A stretch of DNA of 64,000 bases from Physcomitrium patens. Lineage: Eukaryota > Streptophyta > Bryopsida > Funariales > Funariaceae. Below the pieces are notes generated by a model. The model did not search any database and had not been told where the DNA came from. It worked only from the letters and a program-made list of their open reading frames with translations. Both the position numbers and the translations under genes were made by a program. Every line of letters begins with the position of its first letter. The first letter of the stretch is position 1. The stretch covers positions 6,885,180 through 6,949,179 of the forward strand of contig NC_037266.1 in assembly GCF_000002425.4 (NCBI RefSeq), read 5' to 3'. Shown here in pieces: positions 49,961-61,599 of the stretch.

Positions 49961-51390
49961 GATCTAATAATCACAAAGTCTTTGCCTTGTTAGATTTAGG
50001 AGCCTCAACATCTTTTATAGACGAAGATTTTGCCAAAAATCAAAAAATACCTTTAGCAAAGAAAGTTAAATCTGTACATATAGAAGTTATAGATAGTTGT
50101 TCGTTGTCTTTTGGAAATGTTACCCATGAAACTATTCTTTTAGATATAACAATTAAAGATCATAACACTTTATTAGTATTTAATGTAATAAAATCTCCCT
50201 TTAATCAGATTATTTTAGGATTATCATGGCTAGAAAAATATAACCCTCAAATAAATTAGATTTCTCATAATCTTAACTTTCTTGATAGTTAAAATCCAAG
50301 ATTGTCTTAGCAAAGTAGAAGTATGTAAATCCAGTATGTCCAAATCTTTACTAATAGGTGCAAAAGCCTTCATGCATGCTGCAAAAGAAGGATCATCTTT
50401 TGCTATATATGCTACATCCATTTCTAATGGTGAAACAATATCAAGTGGTATTCCTAAGAAATATCAAGAATTCTAAGACGTTTTTGAAAAGAAAAATGTA
50501 GATATTCTGCCCGAGCATTGATCTTATGATTATTCAATTGATCTATAAGAAGGAGCTCAACCACCATTTGGACAAATCTATAGCTTATCACAGATTGAGT
50601 TGGCTCTATTAAAGGAGTACATTGATAAGAATTTGGCAAAGAACTTTATACGCCATTCTAAATCTCCAATTGGGGTTTCCATCTTATTTGTGAAGAAATA
50701 AGACGGATCCTTGTAAATGTGTGTGGATTATTGAGGACTCAACAAGATCACCATCAAAAATAGCTATCCCTTGCCTTTGATTTCAAGACTTCTTGACCAA
50801 CTCAATCAAATAAAGATCTATACTAAAATAGATCTATGAGGAGCATACAACTTAGTTCATATCAAAGAAGGAGATGAATGGAAGACTGCTTTTCAAACTA
50901 GATATGGACATTTTGAATATAATGTCATGCCTTTTGGACTCACGAATGTACCGGTCGCTTTTCAACATCTTATGAATGATATTTTTTGTGAGTTCTTAGA
51001 TGATTTTTTTGTTTGTTATTTAGACAACATTTTAATTGATTCTAAGAACACAGAAGAACATGAGCTTCATGTTTGTCGCATGTTACAGAAACTTAGAGAT
51101 GTAGGATTATATGCAAAGTTGGAAAAGTGTGTATTCCATACTACTCAAGTTGACTTTTTAGAGTACATCATTTCCAACGAAGGCCTTATGATGGATCTCA
51201 AAAAGATTCAAACTATCATAGATTAGAAGATTCCAAAAATAGTACAAAATGTGCAATACTTTTTGGGCTTTGCTAATTACTATCAAATCTTCATCAAGAA
51301 TTTGTCTCAAGTTACAGCTCCACTTACACATTTGACTTATAAAGACAAACTTGAGTGGAGTAAAGAAGTAAAAGCATCATTTGATGCTTT
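49961..51390 (+). pseudogene. Gypsy A protease, reverse transcriptase and start of RNase H, decayed
   Basis: The protease active site near 49993 reads DLGA in place of the usual D-S/T-G-A. RT starts near 50.5 kb. The palm block near 50.93 kb is clear, and the catalytic YLDD has become YLDN at 51017-51028, which would abolish polymerisation. A thumb-connection region (QVDFLEYIISNEGL) and the beginning of RNase H ([18 protein letters not shown]) follow. The frame is then broken by the solo LTR at 51391. Its last codons continue exactly after 53307. Confidence 0.9.
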
Positions 51391-52205
51391 TGTAAACTCT
51401 CAATTATACTTTAAAATTTAAATTTTTATTATTTTCTTATTTTATGATAATTAAATATATTACATTAGGATTTATATAAGTAGAATTTAGTTTTATAGAA
51501 TTTTTCGGATTGCAATCCTTGATGGTATAAATCATAGTCTAATTCCTTGAATTAGATTAATTAGGACTAAAGTAATAAGAGTTAGAAAATTAGAATAGCA
51601 ACTTAGTTAGTTTAATAATTTAGAGGTTTTTAGTCATTACTATAAGGGTTGACTAAAAGCCTGTGAATGCATCTATGATCATTTACATGATTTAGGAATT
51701 GGAATTATAATTCTCTAAAACATTTAGGGAAGTTAGCAATGATAATTTTGGATTTTCCTCCAAATTCAACAAATTTAAGCGGCATGATAGTTCTTCTACT
51801 TAATGGGAGTCTTTTCAATGCAATGGTGGCACCAGATTTACCTCGTGGAGTGAAAAAAACAAGATCAGCAACCTCTCCTTCAAATTACAAGAGAAGCAAT
51901 GAAATTTTCATTTTGAAGAATTTCACAAAAATTGCCAAGATCCTTATAAGTAAAAACTTCCATGAAAATTATAATTGAGCATGGATTGAGGCATTTGAGT
52001 AGTCGATCTTAGCTTAAAAAGGCGTTTTAAACACAATAGTGAAGTTAGATTTACAAAAAAAATGCTTTCTTGACCACTTATAAGAGCCATCAGCCTTAGT
52101 AATGAGATTGGCTCTTGGATGAATGAAGGCCTTAGATCTAGATTAGGGATCTTAAAAATCAAGGGTGGAGATGTAGCCACCCTTCTACGAGCCTCCACTC
52201 AATTG

Positions 52206-52216
52206 TATAAGAGAGG
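52206..52216 (+). promoter_or_regulatory. Probable TATA box of the solo LTR
   Basis: TATAAGAGAGG is followed by a pyrimidine-rich CTCTCTCTCCTC stretch about 20 nt later, a usual layout for an LTR promoter and start site. This is inferred from pattern only. Confidence 0.45.
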
Positions 52217-52759
52217 CTTGGTTTTCTAAGCCCTCTCTCTCTCCTCTTTTGGATGAAAGGCGGAGCCATGCCAAAATTTGGCCAAAACCTTAATCTTAAT
52301 TTTATTTACATTTTAATTTTCATTGTGAACATTGTGATTGTGTATGTATGGATTTTTCATTGTAAAGGATGGGCATTAAGTTTAAAAATATGTTTCATTG
52401 AGGCATAAGTTTTGGTGAATTTGAAGACAGTCTGAATTTTTAGTGAATTTCTAAGTGAAGAGGGTTAGTCACCACGGCAGTTTGGATCACTCAACTTCAA
52501 AGGAGGAATTCTCACGATTGGATCATTAGATTGCAACGAAGATTGTTGGATCAAAAGCGCCTTCAAGTCAGCCTTGCAACAAGCTAAGAATCATTCAAAT
52601 TGAAGCTGATTACAAATTTTAACAAATTTTGGAATAGAGGGGGGTCGCTGCCTTCAATCCTTAGGTGTTGTCAAGGTACCTTCGCTTTAACCTCTCTCAC
52701 TTTATTTTTACTATCATCTTCACAGTGAATTTGAAGCTCCACATTTTACTTTTTGGCTA

Positions 52760-53062
52760 ATAAATTTTAAGTTTAACTTTTAATCTTTAATATTCTCACT
52801 TTAACTTTTAACTTTAACTTTTAAATTGAACTTTTAATTTTAAATTTTCACTTAATCTTTAATCTTAACTTTTAACTTATTTCTTTTACTTAATCTTTAA
52901 TCTTAACTTTTAACTTATTTCTTTTACTTAATCTTTTAATTTTAAATTTAACTTAAACTTTTAATTTAAATTTTAACTTAATCTTTTAATCTTAATTTTT
53001 AATTTTAACTTTTTTTTAACTTAATTTTTAACTTAACTTTTAATTCAAACTTAAGTTTTTTT
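52760..53062. repeat. Low-complexity array of TTTAACTTTTAAT-like units
   Basis: About 300 bp of irregular 10-16-bp units built from TTTAA, CTTTTAA and TTTTAATCTT, all inside the solo LTR. One 41-bp stretch (CTTAATCTTTAATCTTAACT and onward) occurs twice. Confidence 0.85.
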
Positions 53063-53307
53063 CTTATGGTCAATTAATAGTAGTAAATTAGTTAATTATT
53101 TTTATTATATTTGCATAGTAAATTTCATTTAACATGTTAATTTAATATTGGTAATCATTTCTTGGAAGGGCTAAATTAATTGAATTTTTAATATAAAGAT
53201 TTAAATTAATCTAAGAATTACACAATTGGGAGCTCTCCAATTCCACCTCTTGGACTTGTTGTGTAGCATAGCTTCCATCAAGTGGTGAAATTTGGCCTCA
53301 CAGCTTT

Positions 53308-55300
53308 AAAGAAGGAATTTGTTTTTGCACCAATCTTATATTGCGTTGACTTCTCTAAGGCATTTTTTGTGGAAATAGACGCGTCAGATTTTGCTATAGG
53401 TGTTGTGTTGTCACAAATGGGAACAGATGACAATTCCATCCAATAGCTTTCCATTCGAGGAAATTTTTAGCAACCAAGATTAATTATGAGATCCATGGGA
53501 AAGAGCTCCTTGCAATCATGGATTCATTTCAAGAATGGCGTCATTATTTAAAAGGCACCTCAAGTCCAGTTACCATATATACACACCATAAGAATCTTGA
53601 GTACTTCATGTTAACACGTGTTTTGAATCGTCGTCAAGCCTATTGGAGCATGTCTTTATCTAGATTCAATTTCAAAATAACTTATTGATCCAAAAAATAA
53701 TAAGGTCTATTGGATGCTTTTTGTAGATGTTCTTATCTTGTACCAAAAGAAAGGGATGCATCTTTTGATCAACAAAGATCAATTCTCTTGAAGCCCAAGC
53801 ATTTTCATCTTTGAGCTATAAAATCAACATTGATTGTTGATTCATCATTTGTTATGCAAATTCAATCAAGCATGTCCTCTGATCCTCTTATTTAGGATAT
53901 CAAGGATACTTCCTTTAAGTCCCATGATACTTCCAAGTTTGAATTCAAGAATAATCTATTATATTTTGAAGGATGCCTATATTTTCTAGAAGGTGAAGCT
54001 CGATTATGTGTTCTTCAAGTTCATCATGACTTTCCAACAGTAGGACATTTTGGATACAATAAATATTTGGAACTAATATCTAGGGATTTTTGGTGGCCGC
54101 AAATGTGGAAGGCAGTCAAAGATTTTGTACAATCTTGTGATATTTGCTCAAGATCAAAAACTCCTCGTCATCGACCTTATAGACTTCTTCAGTCGTTACC
54201 CATTCTAGATCAACTATGGTCTTCTGTTTCTATGGATTTTATTAAGGATCTTCTAATCTCAGGTTCTTATGACTCTATATTTGTGATAGTAGATCATTTT
54301 ACTAAGATGACACGTTTTGTACCATGTACAAAATCTATCATAGGTAAAGAAACAGCTAAGCTTTTCATTGATAATATCTATCGCTATCATGAATTACCAA
54401 AAGATATTATATCGGATAGAGGCATTCAATTTGTATCAAGATTCTAGAAAATCCTATTCAATATTCTAAAGGTAGATATAAAGCTTTTTTTAACTTTTCA
54501 TCCTCAAACTAATGGACAAATAGAATGGATAAATCAAATTTTGGAGCAGTATTTGACATGTATCATCAACTATCATTAAGATGATTTGACAACTCTTTTA
54601 CCATTGACAAAGTTTGCATATAATAATTCGGTACATTCTTCCACTCAAAAAATACCTTTCTTTATCAATTATGGTTATCATCCACGTCTTGATACTTTTG
54701 ACTTTTCAAAAGTTGATAATCCAATGGCAGAAGATTTAGCAAATTGCTTGTCAGAGCTATATATAACAATGAAGATACAATTAAAGAAAGCTTAAGAATG
54801 ACAAAAGAATAATGTGAGTGCCTATCGCAAGGAGCAATCACAATATAATATGGGTAAAAAGGTATGGTTATTTTGTCATAATATCAAGACTACTTGTCCT
54901 TGTGATAAATTAAATTATCATAGGCTAGGACCTTTTCTTATTTGTGAACAAATCAATCTTATTGCCTATCGATTACATCTATTGGAGTCTATAAAGATCC
55001 ACTTTGTATTTCATGTGTCTCTTCTACAGCCGTATAAGACAGTGAATATCTTAGGAAGAAGACAAATGCCACCTCCTCCTATAGAAGTGGATAATAATGA
55101 ATAGTTTAAGGTGGAAGAAGTCTTAGACTCAAGGTGGTGCCGAAATAGGTTCAAATATCTTGTTCATTGGTACGGATATGATATTAGTGAACATACATGG
55201 GAGCCATCAAAGAATCTTACAAATGCAGAAAAGAAAGTTGGAGTCTTTCATCAATGACATCCATCAAAATCAAGATGAAGAATAGCAAACCTTTGCTATA
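53308..55300 (+). pseudogene. Gypsy A RNase H, integrase and chromodomain, decayed
   Basis: RNase H keeps DASDFAIGVVLSQ (about 53.38 kb). The integrase has a zinc-binding region (HHDFPTVGH with CDICSRSK, 54.02-54.15 kb) and the catalytic triad in MDFIKD, SDRGIQF and GQIEWIN (54.23, 54.41 and 54.52 kb), all still present. A GPF-type C-terminal region ends at FHVSLLQPYK. A chromodomain follows at about 55.11-55.26 kb (VEEVLDSRW...YLVHWYGY...TWEP), which in other chromoviruses guides integration to heterochromatin. Several in-frame stops make it inactive. Confidence 0.92.
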
Positions 55301-55374
55301 AAAGGAAGAAGATCAAAGGAAAATAACATTCTACTTTCTATCTTTCATTGTAGCTTTTGTGTATTTGTAATGAG

Positions 55375-55917
55375 ATGGAGCACCAACAACTAGGAGATTC
55401 AATTCAAGAGCTTTCATTTGCGGACCTACCAGATAAGACATTGTGATTGTCACAACCTTCTTGATGATGAAATCGAGATGAAGATCCTTAAGAACGACAT
55501 GTCCTTCCTCGAATAGATGACGAGATACAATGTGTTTGGTATCACGACCTTAGAAGAGACTTCTGATGTTAAGTGAATTTATTAGAGGTAGGAACAACTC
55601 CTAACGGTGTTCCAAATATTTTGTTTGAAGAAAGTTATAAAGGCTTTAATAATGACCAAATAATAGGGTGGTCTTCACGCCTTGGTATGAGATACTATAG
55701 ATGGTTGAGAGGACCTATCAACTATCTTCGAAGAGAGCAAAGATCAGAGTATGTAGCAAATACAATTCGCCACATCTTGGACTTTCTCAACATAAAAGGA
55801 CCGCTCATTGTAAAACTAGTCCCTAGAAGGAGAAGTAATATCACGGGCATAAGTATTTACCTCAATAGTTACTTATGTGATTTAGTAGAAGTAGATAAAT
55901 ATAAAATAATTTCATAA
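55375..55917 (+). pseudogene. Extra ORF downstream of the chromodomain (unknown function)
   Basis: An ATG at 55375 opens a frame of about 155 codons that reaches the polypurine tract and runs into the 3' LTR, ending at 55917. Every interruption is a stop of the C-to-T or G-to-A type. Positions 55573-55917 are fully open. The N-terminal half is acidic and polar (HQQLGDSIQELSFADLPDK). The C-terminal half is basic and aromatic (SYKGFNNDQIIGW, YYRWLRGPINYLRREQR). The same frame is conserved in a divergent copy at 36.3-36.9 kb. No known domain is recognised. It may be a separate protein, or a readthrough tail of Pol. Confidence 0.7.
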
Positions 55918-56213
55918 AGTCTTCCAGAGTAGCTTCTTAGAAGCTTCATAGATACGGTTTTGACTTTAGATGTATTTTTAGGTTAAAAACTTGGCCAAAA
56001 AGCTAACCATGTATTGGTAGCTTGTGGAACAAGTTACATCCGTATAATAGTATGTCGAACAAGCCAACTACATGGCGTAGACATAGATAACTTGCCTTGC
56101 AAGATAAGACATGTGGCTAGCAAAGTTAACACATGTTGGAAGTCCTATAGGACATCGCCATGTGACTCTTAGTTAGATAGTATATATAGAGGCAAGAGTG
56201 AAGCCTTTTAACT
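55839..56213 (+). repeat. Gypsy A 3' LTR, truncated
   Basis: Aligns with the first 375 bp of the 5' LTR (48033 onward). Begins TATCACGGGC, decayed from TGTCATG, after a purine-rich AGAAGGAGAAG. It stops in the GCAAGAGTGAAGCC hairpin region and passes directly into an LTR of the opposite orientation. Confidence 0.88.
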
Positions 56214-56565
56214 CTTGCTTCAATATATAATATATATTTAGGATCTATGTGGCTACATTCTATAGGACCTCTAAAAACATATTAACTTTGCATGATATAT
56301 ATTTTAACTTGTAAGATAAGTTTTTTATATGGGCACTACATAGTTAGCTTGTTCCACAAGCTACTAGCACATATATCATGTGGTTTGCTTATTGACCAAG
56401 TTTCTAACCAATCAATCAATTACAAACACATATAAAGTCAAAATAGCATCTATAAAGCTTTTAAAAAGCTTTTCTAGAAGATATTATGAAATTAATCTAC
56501 TTTTACCTACTTCTACCTATTTATATTACTTAAATAATAATTACAGTAAATATATATTTGAGACA
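56214..56565 (-). repeat. Gypsy family A LTR fragment, subfamily A2-like, inverted
   Basis: On the minus strand it starts TGTCTCAAATAT at 56565 and follows the A2 LTR at 36296 (AACTTGGTCAATAAGCAAACC and onward) better than the neighbouring A1 LTR. It ends at ACTCTTGC, forming a head-to-head junction with 55839-56213. Confidence 0.85.
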
Positions 56566-57352
56566 TTTTTTTTTCTTTGAATTTATGTACTTCATATTAT
56601 ATCATATTGTATCAATTTGTTATTATATAAGCACATAGAAAGAAAATACATCAAGAAAGACTTAACAAATTTGATTGGATATCATATTGAATTATGATCC
56701 TTTAGATAGTATCAAAATTTATCATTTTTTTTTTTTTTTTGAATGTTGGTATTTGAAGGCAACAATTCTACCATGAATAAAGATCATATTAGCAAAGATG
56801 TCATAGGAGGCAAATGAGCCTCTAAATTGTGGAGCTTTAGTTGTTGTTCCAACAATGGTTGATATATTTATTTTAAATCAAATATTGATAAATTATGAGA
56901 AAAAATTATTATCTGCATTATGTAGATTGAATTGTCTTTTCAATTGCTATCAATGTGCCATCATTATGCTTTGTATTTCAAAATTTTCATTATGCTTTGC
57001 ATTGCATTACAAAAAAAATTTACAAAAGTTTTGATTCAATACTCAAGATTAAGAAATAATAATCATTTAATATTTGAATTCATTTTATTACAATTGACGT
57101 TGATTTTTAATGTAGTTTTTATCTTTTTAAAGATTTTAACTATCAAAGGCTTTATTCAAGATAGATCCAATGTTTGAATAGATAGTTTGATTGTTGAATA
57201 TAATAAAATCCTATCTAAATAAGTTTTAGAAATAAAAAATATGAGGCAATTCAAATAGAGTTGTAGTTGCATTACAAGTTTACTTAAACCATGGAGGAGT
57301 TTGTTAATTTGATTTGTTAATTCATTATGTGGAGTATAAACAATATGGATAG

Positions 57353-57388
<36 letters not shown>

Positions 57389-58949
57389 TTGATTTATAGA
57401 AGTACTCTCTATCAAATACTTGAATTTTTTTTAAGATTCAAAATAATAATAATTAAATTTGGTCTTTGTATTTATTACAATTGATATTGAGTTATATTAT
57501 AGGTTGGATATTTTGAGCTTCTTAGACATTTTGAATATGATGTTTAAGGATTTGTCATGACCTTACATATTTTGTAAGAATATCAAAGGTACTTTGATTA
57601 TTACTTATCATAGCTATTAAAATAAAGATGGCCTTTGACTTTTTGAAGGATTTAAGGCACATATTGAGCCTTTGAATTGAAGTCTTTTTGCACTTGAATT
57701 CTTTATTGATTGCAATGGAAAAATTAAATCAGCTAAAAATTAGAATAGAAGAAAAAAAAATCAAAAATACTTAGAAACTTCAAAGCTTAGAAATCTTAAA
57801 GAAAGATGAATGTATCACAAGCTTAGATTGTGATGAGGTTACCAATCAGAGTGAGTGCTGACAAAGAAGAAAAAATAAAAATAAAAATAAAAATAATGTT
57901 TAGCTCTATCTTTGTCCTCAACTATACTTGTGGTGCATGTATGGGTGCCTTTTGCTTCAATCTACTAACTACTAGTATTTGAGCAAGGTTCAATTCATTC
58001 AAAATAGCCCAAAAATAATTCACTTCCAAAGAAGAATTGGAATCAAAGTTTAATTTCAATTATCTACATTCTTTTTTTAAATTAAAAGGTGATAATATAA
58101 ATTATATATCATATTTATGTAAAAGTTTCAAATTTTAAAAAAAAGGAGTTTTTGAGCATGTGATTTTAATTTTATAGTTTCATCAAATATCTTCATATTT
58201 TTATAGTTTTATATTTATAATTTTAAATTTTTAAATTTTTTTAAGAGATAAAATTTTATAAGAAATAAAATCATTTTATTGATTTACAATTTTATAATTA
58301 TAATTAAATTTTACATGATTTTTATCTTTATATTTTTTATAGTTTTATTATATTATATTATATCTTCATTATAAATAAATTCTTGAATAAAAAAGTTTTA
58401 TTAAAACTTTAAAAGTAATATCAATTATAGCAAAAATTCCTATATAAATTATAAGAATTTTATTTCTTGCTTTTATGTAAAACTTTTTATATTCAACTTG
58501 ATATACATATATTAATAAATATCAATTTATACATATATCTATTTATATGTATAAATTTTAAAGATAAATATTAAAATTTTAAATAAAGAAATAAAAAGTT
58601 ATTATTTTATTTATTCATTTTGATTTGAAAAATGTAATGTTTTGAAAAAATTGAGCTTTTTGTTATAGCAAGTTGTGGTAAAAATATATATAATCATAAT
58701 CAATAGAAATGCATAGATGTAATTTAAAAATAAAAAATAAAAATAAAAAACACTGTGGCATTATATTTTGCTTAATTAAGCTATATGTGGTCATTTTTAA
58801 TTTATAGGTACTATATAATTTTGCTAAAATACTTAAGTAATAAGGTTTTATTGGAATTTTATAGAGGTGCAATTTTGATGCTTAGAAGTTGATTCTAATT
58901 TTTTGGTAGAACCCATGCTATTGTAAATGGTCCAACTTTAATAATGAAT
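56566..58949. other. AT-rich DNA between the Gypsy A and Helitron remnants
   Basis: Contains poly-A (about 57356-57386), T-runs and AAAAT pentamers (57869-57896). No coding similarity was recognised, though decayed transposon DNA is likely. Confidence 0.4.
57356..57386. repeat. Poly-A run (about 31 A)
   Basis: A pure A homopolymer. Confidence 0.95.
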
Positions 58950-61160
58950 GGAATGAATTAGAAAGAAATTACTTAATAATAGCATAGAAAATGTGAAAGA
59001 GCACGAAGAGAAGTTGAAGCAATTACAAATAATCACAAGGAAAGAGATCAAAGAGAGCTTGTAATAATAAGTAGTGAAGCTATATATAATGTAGGAAAAA
59101 TAAATGTTTTGTGTTTTCATTCTAATCCATTGCATTGATTTGACAAATGTTTAATCTAGTATTCAAGGAAGTTGTTATTATTTAGACAATGTTGTTTTCA
59201 AGAAAAAGTTTCTCTACCATCTCAACCTTCTCCATCTTTATCTTTTGAGATGTTTATTTGAAGACTAAGATGCAAGAGCAATGGAGTTCCAAGAAAATAT
59301 TTGTAAATACAATGTTATACATGTATTCATATCTTTAGGTGTAAATATTGATTGATTTGTGCTTCAAAAGAATGTTCCATATAATTATAGAATAAATAGA
59401 GAGTTATGCCATTTGATAGGAGTGATGTTGCTAGAAAAAAGTATCAACCTAATTTATGCACAATTCTATATTTATGATGCATCATTTGCACAAGATAGAA
59501 GAATGAGTCGTAACCATGATTTATTGAGCCAAATTATGTAGGAAATTGGAGAAGTTTTGAAAGATCATAATTTTTTTATTGGATTATATAGACAAGTACA
59601 TAAAATACTATCTTTAGTATAAAATGAAAGAGCAATGGAAGTAGATCTTACAATTTCTTTGTACTTCATTAATAAAAGTAATAGACATTAATATAATCTT
59701 TTTACTACTTTTGAAGAAATTGTTAATTTTTTGCCTAAAGATAAATCAAAATCTAGTACACTTTGTAATATTATTATTTACCTATGTAATAATGGACTAT
59801 TGAAAAAGATTCATGAGACTCATCCTACTTATTTTCTTCTTTATATGTTTTCTTTTTTAAAACATAGAACCTTTAGATGATATCTTTACTTAATGATGTA
59901 AAATATAATAATAAATATTCCTAAAGAAGGAGAAGATTTTGGATGAGATGACTACAAAGGCAATAGTCTTATATAAATGGATTATTTTGCTAATCAACTT
60001 TTTTTAAGGCCTACCAAGTATTCTACAATTTTGTATTGAAGAAAGCTATAGTAAGAATTTATGTTGACAAATGGGCAACAATTAAGCAATTATGTTTGCA
60101 ATATCTATATTATAATCAAAGAAATCTAAGTGTTGATTTGTACCAAAGATTAATAAATGCTATCATAACTCATCAAAAAAGATGATATAAATTAAATAAT
60201 TTACGATATAGGATCTTACTTCCATCATCACAAATTAAAAAGACAAGACATATGATGGAAATACTTTTAGATTCTATGGAAATTACAAGGTTTTATTAAC
60301 ATCTTGATATTTTTATGAAATGACACCAAATCTAAAATGGCCCAAAATTTAGAATGAATTACTTCAAGGATAACAAATAAGTGACCAACTAAATTTGATT
60401 GTCTGTTTATTTGAGCTAAAGAAACATGAAATTATAGAAGATATTAAGAGGAGAATTTTCTTTGGTCATGTTGCATATATTCATACCATTGAGATTCAAA
60501 AGAGAGGTCTACTTTATATGCAAATCTTAATTTTTTTGAATAGAAAAAACAAAACTAGATGTACTACAAATATAGATCATATGATTTTTACAAAAAAATT
60601 AGATAAAGACAATGATTGAGAGCTATTTGAAGTTATTCTATAATACATTATTTATGGTCTATATTGAATACAAAATCCTCAAGCACCTTGCATGGAAGAC
60701 AATTATTATACAAAAAAGTATCCAAATGTATTTGTAGAAGAAACAACAATAGATGTTCATGGATATCTGCAATATTGTTAAAAAAAAAATGTAAAAACCT
60801 TTGAAATTTGAGAAATGATTATTAAAAACATGGATGTTGTTCCATTTTGTCTAAAACTATCTCAAAAGTATAATTATCATATAAATATTGAGGTATGTAT
60901 ATCTATTTTTGTCATCAAGTATATCTACAAGTACTTCTATAAGGGCCATAATTGTATTGTAATGTAATTTGAATACCAATAAGACAAGACCAAATAATAC
61001 CTAGATGCAAGACACATTAGAGCTTAGGAGGCTACTTAGAGACTTTTTGGCATGCGGATCTATAAAGAAATGCCAAATATTATTTATTTGGCCATTCATC
61101 TTCTAAAGATGCATCAAGTGGTTATGATCCAAATGATGAGATAGCTACAATTTTATAATG
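58950..61160 (+). pseudogene. Helitron N-terminal domain and Rep endonuclease, decayed
   Basis: The open frame 59359-59541 carries YRINRELCHLIGVML and AQFYIYDASFAQDRRMSRN, both typical of the Helitron N domain. Rep follows. The region before the HUH motif is at 60.39-60.5 kb (IKRRIFFGHVAYIHTIEIQK). The HUH pair itself now reads YMQ at 60515-60523, where HxH is expected, so metal binding is lost. The tyrosine motif KYIYKYFYKG (about 60.92-60.95 kb) is intact. The region after it keeps YLDARHIRA, MRIYKEMPNI and AIHLLKMHQVV. Confidence 0.88.
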
Positions 61161-61599
61161 TATTGAAAAAATATATATATATTAACTTCATTTTTTGAGA
61201 TGTATACAAAAATGGCAATGGCAAGATAATATACATACCAATAGTTTCCACAATATTTTATTTAACGTAATATAAAGAGGTTGTGGGTATTAAAAAAATA
61301 TGGATTTGTAATTAAAATGTTATATTTTATAAATTTGACAATAAGATAAAGATATTATTTGAGGCTTCTATTAATCCATGTTTGGAGTCTATAACCATTT
61401 GAATACTTAAAGATTGTTTATGGAATTTTTCATCCAAAATTTAAAAATACATGTGTAGCTTTAAGATTGTTTGAAGATGACAAAAAGTGACAATAATATT
61501 TAATGAAGGCATTAAAAATACAAACTAGATCTCAATTGAAGGCATTATTTGTTGTATTGCTACTATATAAAAGTCTATTAAATCCATTAAATCTATAGA

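Larger units (their letters stand above)
51391..53302. mobile_element. Solo LTR, 1,912 bp, inside the Gypsy A RNase H
   Basis: Starts TGTAAACTCT and ends GGCCTCACA (TG...CA). The 5-bp target duplication GCTTT lies at 51386-51390 and 53303-53307. Removing the insert and one GCTTT restores the RNase H frame (SFDA|LKKEF). A solo LTR forms by recombination between the two LTRs of a full element. It contains a TATA-like TATAAGAGAGG at 52206 and a low-complexity TTTAA-rich array near 52.76-53.06 kb. Orientation is probably plus, from the TATA position. Confidence 0.93.
48033..56213 (+). mobile_element. Gypsy family A chromovirus (Tcn1-like), near full length, inactive
   Basis: Order: 5' LTR (48033 to about 48615), leader, Gag, zinc knuckle, protease, RT, RNase H, integrase, chromodomain, an extra 3' ORF, polypurine tract and a truncated 3' LTR (55839 to about 56213). 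A 1,912-bp solo LTR plus its 5-bp duplication (51391-53307) interrupts RNase H. The chromodomain places it among chromoviruses. The RT block MPFGLTN.P.AFQHLMNDIF is of the type shared by fungal and moss (Tcn1-like) chromoviruses. All coding parts contain stops. The 3' LTR is cut at an inverted LTR, so target duplications cannot be checked. Confidence 0.92.
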
